From Collimonas sp. OK307 (GTDB lineage: Bacteria > Pseudomonadota > Gammaproteobacteria > Burkholderiales > Burkholderiaceae_D): 64,000 nt of DNA. The notes beneath the pieces were generated by a model. The model made no database searches. It worked only from the letters and a program-made list of their open reading frames with translations, and had not been told where the DNA came from. A program made the translations under genes and the position numbers. The DNA lies in assembly GCF_900113705.1 (NCBI RefSeq), contig NZ_FOQI01000007.1:117074-181073 (forward strand), written 5' to 3'. Shown here in pieces: positions 10,248 through 19,114 of the stretch (the first letter of the stretch is position 1; the number at the start of each line of letters is the position of its first letter).

Positions 10248-11230
10248 GGCGGCAGATCCTGCGAGTTGATGTTGGGATCGTGGGGATCATTCGTGTTGAC
10301 AGCTGGCGTGCTGAGCAGCGCGGCACGCTTGGTGGCCGCATCGGTTTCCTTCTTCTCCGCCGCCTTGTCATCCTCCGAGACCTCGCTCGGTCCGACCTTG
10401 ATATAGTGGAAAAATCCCGCCAGCGCCGTCAACGCGATACCTGCCAGCGCAAGCGGTTTGGCGGCACCTTTCCACAAACCGACCAACGGACTGATGTGCG
10501 GATTATCTGGCAGGCCATGATAGAGCGAAGGCTTGTCCGCATGGTGCAGCACATACATGACATGCGTGCCACCGACGCCTGGCGGGTCGTACAGGCCAGC
10601 TTGTGCGAAGCCACGCTCTTTTAAATCGACTATGCGCTCTTCTGCGTGCGCCTTCATGTCCTCTTTTGTGCCAAACACAATCGCGCCGGTAGGGCAGGTT
10701 TTGACGCAGGCCGGTTCCTGGCCCACGGCGACCCGATCTGAGCAGAGCGTGCATTTATAGGCTTTGTGGTCCTTCTTTGAAATGCGCGGCACATCGAATG
10801 GACAACCGGTGACGCAATAACCGCAGCCGATGCAGTTTTCTTCGTGAAAATCGACAATCCCGTTGTTGTACTGGACAATCGCTCCGGGCGAGGGGCAAGC
10901 CTTGAGACAGCCCGGATCTTCACAATGCATGCAGCCATCCTTGCGGATCAGCCATTCGAGATTGCCGTCCGGATTTTCGTATTCCGAAAATCGCATGACG
11001 GTCCACGAATGTTCCGTCATGTCAGGCGGATTATCCAGCACGCCGACGTTGACGCCGACCTCGTCGCGCAGGTCGTTCCATTCCATGCATGCGGTCTGGC
11101 AGGCTTTGCAGCCTATGCATTTAGTGACATCGATCAGTTTTGCGACAGTGCCGGTCACCGGCTCACGTACACCTGGCGGCGGCGTAGTGGTGGCCGAAAC
11201 GCGTTTGATATCGAGTGATTGCAGGGCCAT
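10244..11230 (-). CDS. fdnH: Formate dehydrogenase iron-sulfur (beta) subunit
   Basis: A 328-residue ferredoxin-type subunit with four [4Fe-4S] cluster motifs, including [36 protein letters not shown] and CTLCSDR...CVKTCP. It passes electrons from the catalytic subunit to the cytochrome. A hydrophobic helix near residues 260-285 ([18 protein letters not shown]) anchors it in the membrane, followed by a charged tail. The gene sits between fdnG (8 bp gap) and fdnI (4 bp overlap). Also known as fdxH. The C-terminal extension after the helix, rich in Asp/Asn/Pro, varies in this family. Confidence 0.94.
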   Translation of the reverse strand: MALQSLDIKRVSATTTPPPGVREPVTGTVAKLIDVTKCIGCKACQTACMEWNDLRDEVGVNVGVLDNPPDMTEHSWTVMRFSEYENPDGNLEWLIRKDGCMHCEDPGCLKACPSPGAIVQYNNGIVDFHEENCIGCGYCVTGCPFDVPRISKKDHKAYKCTLCSDRVAVGQEPACVKTCPTGAIVFGTKEDMKAHAEERIVDLKERGFAQAGLYDPPGVGGTHVMYVLHHADKPSLYHGLPDNPHISPLVGLWKGAAKPLALAGIALTALAGFFHYIKVGPSEVSEDDKAAEKKETDAATKRAALLSTPAVNTNDPHDPNINSQDLPP

Positions 11231-11238
11231 GGTTTCTC

Positions 11239-14200
11239 CTATGCCTTCTCAACCTTGACCAGGAACGACTTGAATTCAGGCGTTTGCGAATTACCGTCGC
11301 CCACACCCGGTGTCAGCGTGTTGGCCAGGTAGCCCGGTTTGGTCAAACCTTTGAAACCCCAGTGAATCGGGATCCCTACGTGATGTACCGGCTTGCCTTC
11401 AATCGTCATTTTCTTGATACGTTTAGTCACCACCGCCACGGCAATAATGTGGCCGCGCTTGGAACTGACCTTGACCCGCTCACCGGCGACCACGCCGACT
11501 TCCTTCGCCAGTTCTTCGCCAATCTCGACAAACTGTTCGGGTTGGAGAATGGCGTTGAGACGCGCATGCTTGGTCCAGTAATGGAAGTGTTCGGTGAGCC
11601 GATAGGTGGTGCCGACATGCGGGAATGCATCGGCCTTGCCGAACATGGCGCGGTCGTCGGGGAATACCCGCGCGCCCGGATTGCTGGTCGCCGCCGGATT
11701 TTTTGGAAACAGCGGGTTATAACCGACCGGCGTTTCAAACGGTTCGTAATGCACCGGGAACGGTCCCTCGGCCATACCGGCCTTGGCAAAGAATCGCGCC
11801 ACGCCTTCGGGATTCATGATGAACGGCCCCATGCCACCGGCAGGCGCTTCATCCACCTTGAAATCGGGGACGTCGACACCGCCCCATTTCTGGCCGTTCC
11901 AGCCGATCAGATTGCGTTTTGGATCGAACGGTTTGCCATTGAGGTCGCATGATGCACGGTTGTACAGGATGCGCCGGTTAGCCGGCCATGCCCATGCCCA
12001 GTTCAGGGTTTGCCCGATACCGGTCGGATCGGAATTGTCGCGCCGCGCCATCTGATTACCCGCTTCGGTCCAGCAGCCGGCGAAAATCCAGCAGCCGCAG
12101 GCCGTGCTGCCGTCATCGCGCAGTTCTGCAAAGCCGGCCACCTGTTCGTTTTTCTTGCGGATGATCTTGGTAGCGTCCTTGGGATCCGCCAGGTCGCTGA
12201 GTGCGCGGCCATTGTATTCCCTGGCGAGTTCTTCCGCGGTCGGGCTTTCCGGATTGGCGTATGGCCATGACAGATTGAGGATCGGATCAGGATATTTGCC
12301 GCCGTCCTTGGCGTACATCTTGCGAATCTTCAGGAACAGTTCCGACATGATTTCCAGATCGCTGCGCGCCTCGCCCGGCGGTGGTGCTCCTTTCCAGTGC
12401 CATTGCAGCCAGCGGCCGGAATTCACCAGCGAACCGTCTTCTTCGGCAAAACAGGTAGTCGGCAGGCGAAATACCTCAGTCTGTATCTTGCTCGGATCGA
12501 CGTCGTTGAATACGCCATGGTTCTGCCAGAACTCTGAGGTTTCGGTGGCCAGCGGATCCATGATGACCAGGAATTTCAGATTAGCCAGGCTGGCGCCGAT
12601 TTTCCCCTTGTCCGGCGCAGCGGCCAGCGGGTTGAAGCCCTGGGCGATATAGCCGTTGACCTTGCCTTGCTTCATCAGCTCGAACACCTGCAGCATGTCA
12701 TACGGCTTGTCCAGCTTAGGCAGATAGTCGTAGCCCCAGTTGTTGTCTGCCTTGGCGGCATCGCCCCACCACGATTTCATCAGGCTGACATGGAACTTGC
12801 CGTAGTTTTGCCAATAGCTGAGCTGATTGGGGCGCAACGGCTTGCTGGCGCGCACGGCGATATATTTACCGAAGTCTTGCTCGGATTCCGAGGGCAACGT
12901 CATGTAACCCGGCAGCAGATTGGTCATCAGTCCCAGATCGGTCAGTCCCTGGATGTTCGAGTGGCCGCGCAAGGCATTCATGCCGCCGCCGGCAATGCCG
13001 ATATTACCGAGCAGCAGTTGCACCATGGCGCCGGTGCGGATGATTTGCGAACCGATCGAATGCTGGGTCCAGCCCAGCGCGTACAAGATGGTGCCGGCGC
13101 GCGTCGGCGACGCCGTGGATGCCAGCATCTCGCACACTTTCAGGAATTTCTCCTTGGGCGTGCCGCACACGCTCTCCACCATTTCCGGCGTATAGCGATC
13201 GTAGTGCTGTTTCATCAGGTTGAATACGCAGCGCGGATGGGCCAGGGTTGGATCGGTTTTTACAAAACCGTCGTCACCCAGTTCGTAATCCCAGGTGGTC
13301 TTGGTGTAGTTGTGTTTTTCCGCGTTGTAGCCTGAAAAAATCCCGTCGTCGAAAGTGAAGTCTTCCCGTACGATAAAGGTGAAGTCAGTGTAATTCTTGA
13401 CGTATTCGTGTTGGATCTGATCCTTCTCCAGCAAGTAGCGGATGACACCGCCGAGGAAAATGATATCGGTGCCGGTACGGATCGGCGCGTAGAAATCCGC
13501 CACCGAGGCCGAACGCGTAAAGCGCGGATCAACTACGATCAGCTTCGCCTTGTTATGCGCCTTGGCTTCTGTCACCCATTTGAAACCGCACGGGTGCGCC
13601 TCGGCTGCATTGCCGCCCATGATGAGAATAACGTCCGAATTCTTGATGTCGACCCAATGATTCGTCATCGCTCCACGGCCAAACGTCGGGGCAAGACCTG
13701 CCACCGTCGGACCGTGTCAAACACGCGCCTGGTTATCGAATCCCAGAATGCCAAGACTGCGGATGGTTTTATGCGTCAGGTAGCCGACTTCGTTGCTGCT
13801 GGCCGATGCCGCCAGCATGCCTGTGGTCAGCCAGCGGTTGACGGTTAAGCCCTCCGGCGTCTTTTCGACGAAATTCGCATCCCGGTCCTGTTTCATCAAT
13901 GTCGCGATGCGGCTTAGCGCATCGTCCCACGACATGCGTTTCCATTCCTTGGAACCTGGCGCGCGATATTCGGGGAACTGGAGACGGCTTGGACTATGTA
14001 CGAAATCGAGCAAAGCCGCGCCTTTGGGGCAGAGCGTGCCGCGATTGACCGGATGATCCGGATCGCCTTCGATGTGAATGATACTGGGCGTGGCATTCTT
14101 GGCGCCATCACCGAGGCTGTACATCAGGACTCCGCAGCTGACGGAGCAGTAGGGGCAGGTGTTGCGGGTTTCGACGGTGCGCGTCAGTTTGTATTGACGT

Positions 14201-14307
14201 ACCTCCGCCAGCGCGGGCGCCGGCGAAAATCCCATCAGCGCCAGACTCGAACCTGCCAGGGTAGCGCCAGTCGTTTTAAGAAACTGGCGCCGCGACATTT
14301 GAACCAT
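11239..14307 (-). CDS. fdnG: Formate dehydrogenase catalytic (alpha) subunit, selenoprotein
   Basis: A single gene of 1023 codons interrupted by an in-frame TGA at 13717-13719 (codon 197) read as selenocysteine; naive translation splits it into two pieces. The N-terminus [18 protein letters not shown] is a twin-arginine signal, so the enzyme acts in the periplasm. A [4Fe-4S] site ([13 protein letters not shown], about 52-64) precedes the Mo/W-bis-MGD domains. Around the TGA the reading [27 protein letters not shown] follows FdnG-type enzymes almost exactly. It oxidises formate to CO2. A good ribosome-binding site (GGGAGG) precedes the ATG. First gene of the fdnGHI-fdhE-selAB-selC unit; length is close to E. 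coli FdnG (1015). Confidence 0.96.
13674..13719 (-). promoter_or_regulatory. Selenocysteine UGA codon and bacterial SECIS hairpin in fdnG
   Basis: On the minus strand the TGA (13719-13717) is followed by CACGG at 13716-13712, which pairs with CCGTG at the far end of the element. The apical stem is GGCA/TGCC around a GGTCT loop (13702-13690). An imperfect lower stem with G-U pairs lies between. The GGTCT loop resembles the SelB-binding loop of the E. coli fdhF SECIS. The fold was drawn by eye, not computed. Confidence 0.85.
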
Positions 14308-14540
14308 GGGGATACCTCCCTGTGTTATTCAATTCATGTCAAACCACTATAGGAACCTGCTGATTTTCATTATAGATGGGATTCCTGTTTGCCAACAGAG
14401 CAAAATGCGGTCGCCTTGCTGCCGGCGATTACCACTCTGACCCACGTCGTCAGCGCATTTTGTTTTCTAATTGACAACTATTTGGTAGGCAAAATTATCA
14501 TGCTGTTCCCGCCGTCATCGCAACGCGGCATAATACGGCC

Positions 14541-15422
14541 ATGGAACAACAAATTCTCGAAATCGATATTGCCGACTGGCAGATCAGCACCCCGAATTCG
14601 GCGTGGATATCCGCGCTTGAGGCGGGAAAAGTCCTGTATTTCCCGCATCTCAGCTTCACGTTTACGGCCGACGAACAGCGCTTCCTGACACCGGCGGTAC
14701 GCGATCCCAAGAGCCGCAATATCAGCCTGGATGCCAATGGCAGGCTGAAAGGCGCGCTGGGCGACGCAGCTGACCAGGAGGCGCTGGCCAACATGATCGG
14801 GCGCTTTCGGGCGCAGGCGCAGCAACTGATTCATTCCTTGCTCCCCGCTTATGCAGACACGCGCAGCGAACTGCGCATGGCGCCGACCAGCTATCGGCCG
14901 ATGCAAGTGGAAACCCGCGCCCAGTCCTGGCGCGCCGATGATCGCCGCCTGCACGTTGATGCGTTCCCGTCGCGGCCCAATTACGGCGAGCGCATCTTGC
15001 GTGTATTTGCCAATGTGAATCCGGACGGCGTGCCGCGCGTTTGGCGGGTTGGCGAACCGTTTGAAGATGTGGCGCAACGGTTCTTGCCCAGGGTAAAAGC
15101 ATATTCGCGCTGGCAGGCACAGGCGTTGAACGCCTTGCATGTCACCAAGTCCCTGCGTAGCGAATACGATCATCTGATGCTGCAATTGCACGACGCCATG
15201 AAATCAGATCCGGCATATCAAAAAGATGGTCCGCAGGTGACGCAGCCATTTGCCGCAGGATCGGTTTGGGTTTGTTTTTCCGACCAGACACCGCATGCTG
15301 TCATGTCGGGCCAGTACATGATGGAGCAAACCTTGCATCTGCCGGCAGCCAGGCAATACGATCCGGGCGCCAGCCCGCTCGCTATCTTGCGTCGCTTGAC
15401 CGGCCGTGTGCTGACCGAATGA
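14541..15422 (+). CDS. kdoO: Kdo 3-hydroxylase (Fe(II)/2-oxoglutarate-dependent), KdoO
   Basis: A 293-residue protein of the Kdo_hydroxy family, which hydroxylates the outer 3-deoxy-D-manno-octulosonic acid of Kdo2-lipid A to D-glycero-D-talo-octulosonic acid (Ko) using O2 and 2-oxoglutarate. A plausible iron-binding facial triad is visible: His138-x-Asp140 (RRLHVDAFPSRP) and His252 (SDQTPHAVMSG), with nearby arginines for 2-oxoglutarate. No signal peptide is seen, consistent with cytoplasmic action. The stop overlaps the waaA start by 4 bp (ATGA), so hydroxylase and Kdo transferase are translationally coupled, which strongly supports the assignment. Confidence 0.88.
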   Translation: MEQQILEIDIADWQISTPNSAWISALEAGKVLYFPHLSFTFTADEQRFLTPAVRDPKSRNISLDANGRLKGALGDAADQEALANMIGRFRAQAQQLIHSLLPAYADTRSELRMAPTSYRPMQVETRAQSWRADDRRLHVDAFPSRPNYGERILRVFANVNPDGVPRVWRVGEPFEDVAQRFLPRVKAYSRWQAQALNALHVTKSLRSEYDHLMLQLHDAMKSDPAYQKDGPQVTQPFAAGSVWVCFSDQTPHAVMSGQYMMEQTLHLPAARQYDPGASPLAILRRLTGRVLTE

Positions 15423-16756
15423 ACGCTGCATCGGGTTTTGATGCGGGGCGAGCCTGGCGCATCCGCTTGTTGTATTCGGCAGTATGGTGGCTGGCGATGC
15501 CTTTCGTATTACTGCGCTTGTGGCGTCGTGGCGGCAAAGAACCCGGTTACCGCCAGCATGTGCCGGAGCGCATTGGGTTTTATCCGCCGCTGGCGCCATC
15601 GCTGGCATCGCGCAAATTCTTGTGGGTGCATGCGGTCTCGGTCGGTGAAACGCGTGCTGCGGAGCCTTTGATTGCGGCCATGCTAGATGCCTATCCAGAG
15701 CACGCCATTCTATTGACGCATATGACAGCAACCGGTCGCGCTACCGGACAAGCTTTGTTCGGTAAATCGCCGCGGGTGCTGCAATGTTTTCTTCCCTACG
15801 ATACCGGCTGGATGGTGGGACGTTTCCTGCGCCATTTCTCGCCGCTCCTGTGCGTGTTGATGGAAACAGAAGTATGGCCGAACCTGATCGTTCAGTGCGG
15901 GCGTTACAAAGTCCCGGTGGCGCTGGTGAATGCGCGCTTGTCGGCACGTTCCCTGCGTCGCGGCAAACGTTTTTCCACCCTGATGACTGAGGCTGCCAGC
16001 GGCATGTCCTGTGTTGGCGCGCAAACCGAGGCGGATGCCGGACGTTTGCAGCAGCTCGGCGGCAACAACGTGCAAGTCACAGGCAACCTCAAGTTCGATG
16101 TCACGCCTTCTCCTGCCTTGTTGGCCGGCGGCGCTGCGATGCGCGGGCAGATCGGTAATCGCCCGGTGCTGTTGTGCGCGAGCACGCGTGATGGCGAAGA
16201 AGAATTGATTCTCGATGCTCTGTCCAGGCGCGGCCAGGATCCTGCCTTTGCAGATCTTCTGACCGCGAATTTGCTGACCGTCATAGTGCCGCGCCATCCG
16301 CAACGGTTCAATGAAGTGGCAGACATGGCTGCAGCAAAGGGATTGCCGCCGTTGCGTCGCTCTCGCCTGGCTGACGAACCGGTACCGCCGCAAGTGAAGG
16401 TACTGATCGGCGATTCGATGGGAGAAATGTTTGCCTATTACGCAATGTGTGATGTGGCATTCATCGGCGGTAGCCTGCTGCCGATGGGCGGCCAAAACCT
16501 GATCGAGGCGTTTGCGGTTGGCAAGCCGGTATTGATCGGGCCTCATACGTTCAATTTTGCAGATATTACCGAACAGGCAATCGCCGCCGGCGCCGCACAA
16601 CGAGTGAGTGATGTCGACACTATGCTGGATACGGCACAGCAGCTATTGCAGGCTGACCAGCAACGCCAGGCGATGGGCGAGCAAGCTACCCATTTTGCGC
16701 AACAGCATCGTGGCGCCACCGCGCGTACCATGGCCATGCTGGCGCCGTTCATCTAA
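15419..16756 (+). CDS. waaA: 3-deoxy-D-manno-octulosonic acid (Kdo) transferase
   Basis: A 445-residue GT30 transferase that attaches Kdo to lipid IVA at the inner face of the inner membrane. The start is the ATG overlapping the kdoO stop; an upstream in-frame start would run through kdoO. Features include an N-terminal membrane-proximal helix (LLYSAVWWLAMPFVLLRLWRR), the acceptor-site motif VHAVSVGETRAAEPL with its catalytic Glu (about 60-74), VLMETEVWPNL (about 140-150), and the donor-binding region GGSLLPMGGQNLIEA (about 350). Length is in the usual 420-445 range. It is followed by a ydcF-like gene after 13 bp. Confidence 0.94.
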   Translation: MNAASGFDAGRAWRIRLLYSAVWWLAMPFVLLRLWRRGGKEPGYRQHVPERIGFYPPLAPSLASRKFLWVHAVSVGETRAAEPLIAAMLDAYPEHAILLTHMTATGRATGQALFGKSPRVLQCFLPYDTGWMVGRFLRHFSPLLCVLMETEVWPNLIVQCGRYKVPVALVNARLSARSLRRGKRFSTLMTEAASGMSCVGAQTEADAGRLQQLGGNNVQVTGNLKFDVTPSPALLAGGAAMRGQIGNRPVLLCASTRDGEEELILDALSRRGQDPAFADLLTANLLTVIVPRHPQRFNEVADMAAAKGLPPLRRSRLADEPVPPQVKVLIGDSMGEMFAYYAMCDVAFIGGSLLPMGGQNLIEAFAVGKPVLIGPHTFNFADITEQAIAAGAAQRVSDVDTMLDTAQQLLQADQQRQAMGEQATHFAQQHRGATARTMAMLAPFI

Positions 16757-16769
16757 TCTTCTTTTTACT

Positions 16770-17579
16770 ATGCACGCGACTTTCATTGTCACCAAAGTGG
16801 TGAGCACGTTATTACTCTTGCCGACCAATCTGATCTTGTTATGCATCGCGGGTTTGCTGCTGCGGCGCGCGTATCCAAGTGTCGGCACGGTCGTTAGCCT
16901 GACATCATTGTTGCTGTTGGCTGTGTTAAGCACCAAGGCAGGTGCCTTACTGCTGGTGGCGCCGTTAGAGCAGCGCGTGCAACCGCCGGCGGCAAGTGCG
17001 GCGATTGCAGCTGACGGCGCACAGGCAATTGTCATATTGGGCGGGGGCAGATTGGCAAATGCGCCAGAATATGATAACGACGATACCCCAAGTTATTGGA
17101 CCCTGGCGCGCCTGCGTTACGGTGCCAGGATACATCGCCAGACCGGGCTGCCGATATTGGTTTCAGGTGGCACTCCTGACGGCTCGAAGATATCGGAAGC
17201 TGCCGTGATGGCAAACAGCTTGCGTGAGGATTTTGCGACACCGGCAAAGTGGCTCGAAGAGGCTTCCGACGATACGGAGCAAAATGCAAAATTCTCAGCC
17301 AGAATGTTGGCGCAAGCGGGCGTGAAAAAAATCATTCTGGTGACCGATGCCTTGCATATGCCGAGATCTCAACTGATGTTTACCAGGACTGGATTGGAGG
17401 TGGTGATTGCGCCGACCGTATTCTTTAGCCGAGACCAGCTGACCTTGTTAAGTTTCTTGCCGTCGGGAGAGGGCATGCGTCGTAGCGAATACGCTATGCA
17501 TGAATGGTTGGGAGTACTTTGGTACAAGGTTCGTCATGGTGATTCTCAACAAGCTGGCGGTGTGCCGGTTGCAAGTTGA
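16770..17579 (+). CDS. YdcF/ElyC-like (DUF218) membrane protein
   Basis: A 269-residue inner-membrane protein. Two N-terminal hydrophobic segments (about 7-29 and 38-62) are followed by a DUF218 domain: AIVILGGGRL (about 90), ILVSGGTPDG, the conserved TEQNAKFSARML region, and VTDALHMPRSQLMFTRTG. Relatives such as ElyC influence peptidoglycan and lipid-carrier metabolism; the biochemical reaction is not established. The start at 16770 follows the waaA stop by 13 bp; a longer frame reaching back into waaA was not chosen because the conserved part begins after this ATG. A strong terminator follows. Confidence 0.85.
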   Translation: MHATFIVTKVVSTLLLLPTNLILLCIAGLLLRRAYPSVGTVVSLTSLLLLAVLSTKAGALLLVAPLEQRVQPPAASAAIAADGAQAIVILGGGRLANAPEYDNDDTPSYWTLARLRYGARIHRQTGLPILVSGGTPDGSKISEAAVMANSLREDFATPAKWLEEASDDTEQNAKFSARMLAQAGVKKIILVTDALHMPRSQLMFTRTGLEVVIAPTVFFSRDQLTLLSFLPSGEGMRRSEYAMHEWLGVLWYKVRHGDSQQAGGVPVAS

Positions 17580-17600
17580 TGCGTTGTGTTCCCATGAAAT

Positions 17601-17631
17601 AAAAACGCCGCACAAGTGCGGCGTTTTTTCG
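17601..17631. terminator. Rho-independent terminator between convergent units
   Basis: A GC-rich hairpin, AACGCCGCAC / TGCGGCGTT with a short AAG loop, is flanked by an A-run upstream and a T-run downstream, so it can serve both the ydcF-like gene (+) and the outer-membrane factor gene (-). Confidence 0.88.
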
Positions 17632-17656
17632 TTTCAACGTTCAACTCAAATGCGGA

Positions 17657-19114
17657 TTACGACTTGGCCGCCAAGGTATTCTCATTCAACCCGCCACCCA
17701 ACGAACGATACAGGTCGATCGCGTTATTCAAACGCAGCTGCCGCGTCTGGATCAGCGCCTGTTGTGCCGAGAACAGATCACGCTCGGCATTGAGGCGATC
17801 GGTGGAACTGGCGATGCCGTTCTTGTAACGCAGATCGGTCAATTTCACCCGTTGTTCCTGCGCCTTGACGAAGGCATCCTGAGCTGCCAGCTGATCTTCC
17901 AGCGTGCCACGGGCAACCAGCGCATCGGAAACTTCCCTGAATGCGCTCTGTATGGTTTTCTCGTAGTTGGCAATCGCCAGATTCTTGCGGATCTCGCTCA
18001 GCGACAGGTTGGCGCGGTTGCGTCCGCCCTCGAAAATCGGCAAGGTCAGCTGCGGTACAAACGACCAGGTACGGCTGCCAGCCGAGAACAGGTTACCGAG
18101 CGATGTGCTTGAATTGCCGATCCCGGCCGTCAGCGAAATAGTCGGGAAGAAGGCTGCACGTGCCGCACCGATGTTGGCATTGGCAGAACGCAGTTGCTGC
18201 TCTGCTTCACGGATGTCAGGACGACGGTTCAGCAGATCGGAAGGCAGGCCGGCCGGAATGTCGGTGACGATTTTTTCATCCGACAGCGATTGCGGCGCCG
18301 GCAGTTCGCCCAACGGCTTGCCGACCAGAAGTACCAATGCGTTGGTGGCCTGGCCGCGCTGGCGTACCAGCGTAGTCAGCGACACGCGGGCTGCTTGCAC
18401 CAGTGTTTCGGAATTGCGCAGATCAAGCTCGGACGATGCGCCGACATCAAAGCGCAACTTGTCCCGCTTGTAGTCGTCTAGCCGGCTATCCAGGGTTTGC
18501 TCCGCCAACCGCTGCTGTTCGGCGTACGACTGCTCGGTCAGATACGCTTGCGCAACCTGCGAAATCAGGCTGATCTGCGCAGACTGACGGGCTTCCTCGG
18601 TCGCCAGGTAGCTCGCCAGTGCGGCATCTTTCAAGCTGCGGACACGGCCAAAGAAATCCAGTTCGAACGAAGTCATGTTCAGTCCGACCGAATAGGCCGT
18701 GCCGACTGCTGGTTGGCCTGGAACCAATTGATCGGCCGCTGTACGACCGCGAGTGCGGCTGAAATTGCCCTCCAGGTGCGGTAACGCATCTGAAGCGGTG
18801 ATGTCGTACTGGGCACGCGCCTGTTCGATGTTCAGAGCTGCGGTACGCAGGTCGCGGTTGTTTTCAAGCGCCGAAGCGATCAGCGCCTGCAGGCGCTGGT
18901 CCGGGAAAAACTGGCGCCAGCCGAGCGCCGCCGCATCCAGCTGTGCCTGGCCGTCGGCAGCAGCCGGATAGCTGCCGGCTACCGGCGCTTCCGGCCGTAC
19001 GTAAGTCGGCGCCATGGTGCAACCCGAGAGGACCCCTGCCAGTAGCAGGGCGCCAGTCAGCTTCTTGGGTAAGTGCGCCGTAATTGCCATCGCAGTAAAT
19101 GCCATATTAAACAT
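17657..19114 (-). CDS. RND efflux outer-membrane lipoprotein, NodT/OprM family
   Basis: An outer-membrane channel (485 residues) for the RND pump encoded immediately upstream. It has a lipoprotein signal with lipobox LSGC, then CTMAPTYVRPEAPVAG, a typical OprM/CusC start. Two repeats of outer-membrane efflux protein helices follow. The start at 19114 was chosen because GGAGA lies 7 nt upstream; another ATG at 19129 would add five residues. The reading frame overlaps the RND permease stop by 8 bp, so the adaptor, permease and channel genes form one operon. Confidence 0.92.
   Translation of the reverse strand: MFNMAFTAMAITAHLPKKLTGALLLAGVLSGCTMAPTYVRPEAPVAGSYPAAADGQAQLDAAALGWRQFFPDQRLQALIASALENNRDLRTAALNIEQARAQYDITASDALPHLEGNFSRTRGRTAADQLVPGQPAVGTAYSVGLNMTSFELDFFGRVRSLKDAALASYLATEEARQSAQISLISQVAQAYLTEQSYAEQQRLAEQTLDSRLDDYKRDKLRFDVGASSELDLRNSETLVQAARVSLTTLVRQRGQATNALVLLVGKPLGELPAPQSLSDEKIVTDIPAGLPSDLLNRRPDIREAEQQLRSANANIGAARAAFFPTISLTAGIGNSSTSLGNLFSAGSRTWSFVPQLTLPIFEGGRNRANLSLSEIRKNLAIANYEKTIQSAFREVSDALVARGTLEDQLAAQDAFVKAQEQRVKLTDLRYKNGIASSTDRLNAERDLFSAQQALIQTRQLRLNNAIDLYRSLGGGLNENTLAAKS

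Noticed and set aside
13717..13719. Reading the TGA as a stop, giving separate 196- and 821-residue proteins
   Set aside because: Both parts join into one FdnG-length enzyme across the known selenocysteine site, and selA, selB and selC lie in the same operon.
15266..15418. N-terminal extension of WaaA
   Set aside because: It would run through the coding part of kdoO and is not conserved in WaaA; the ATGA overlap start is better.
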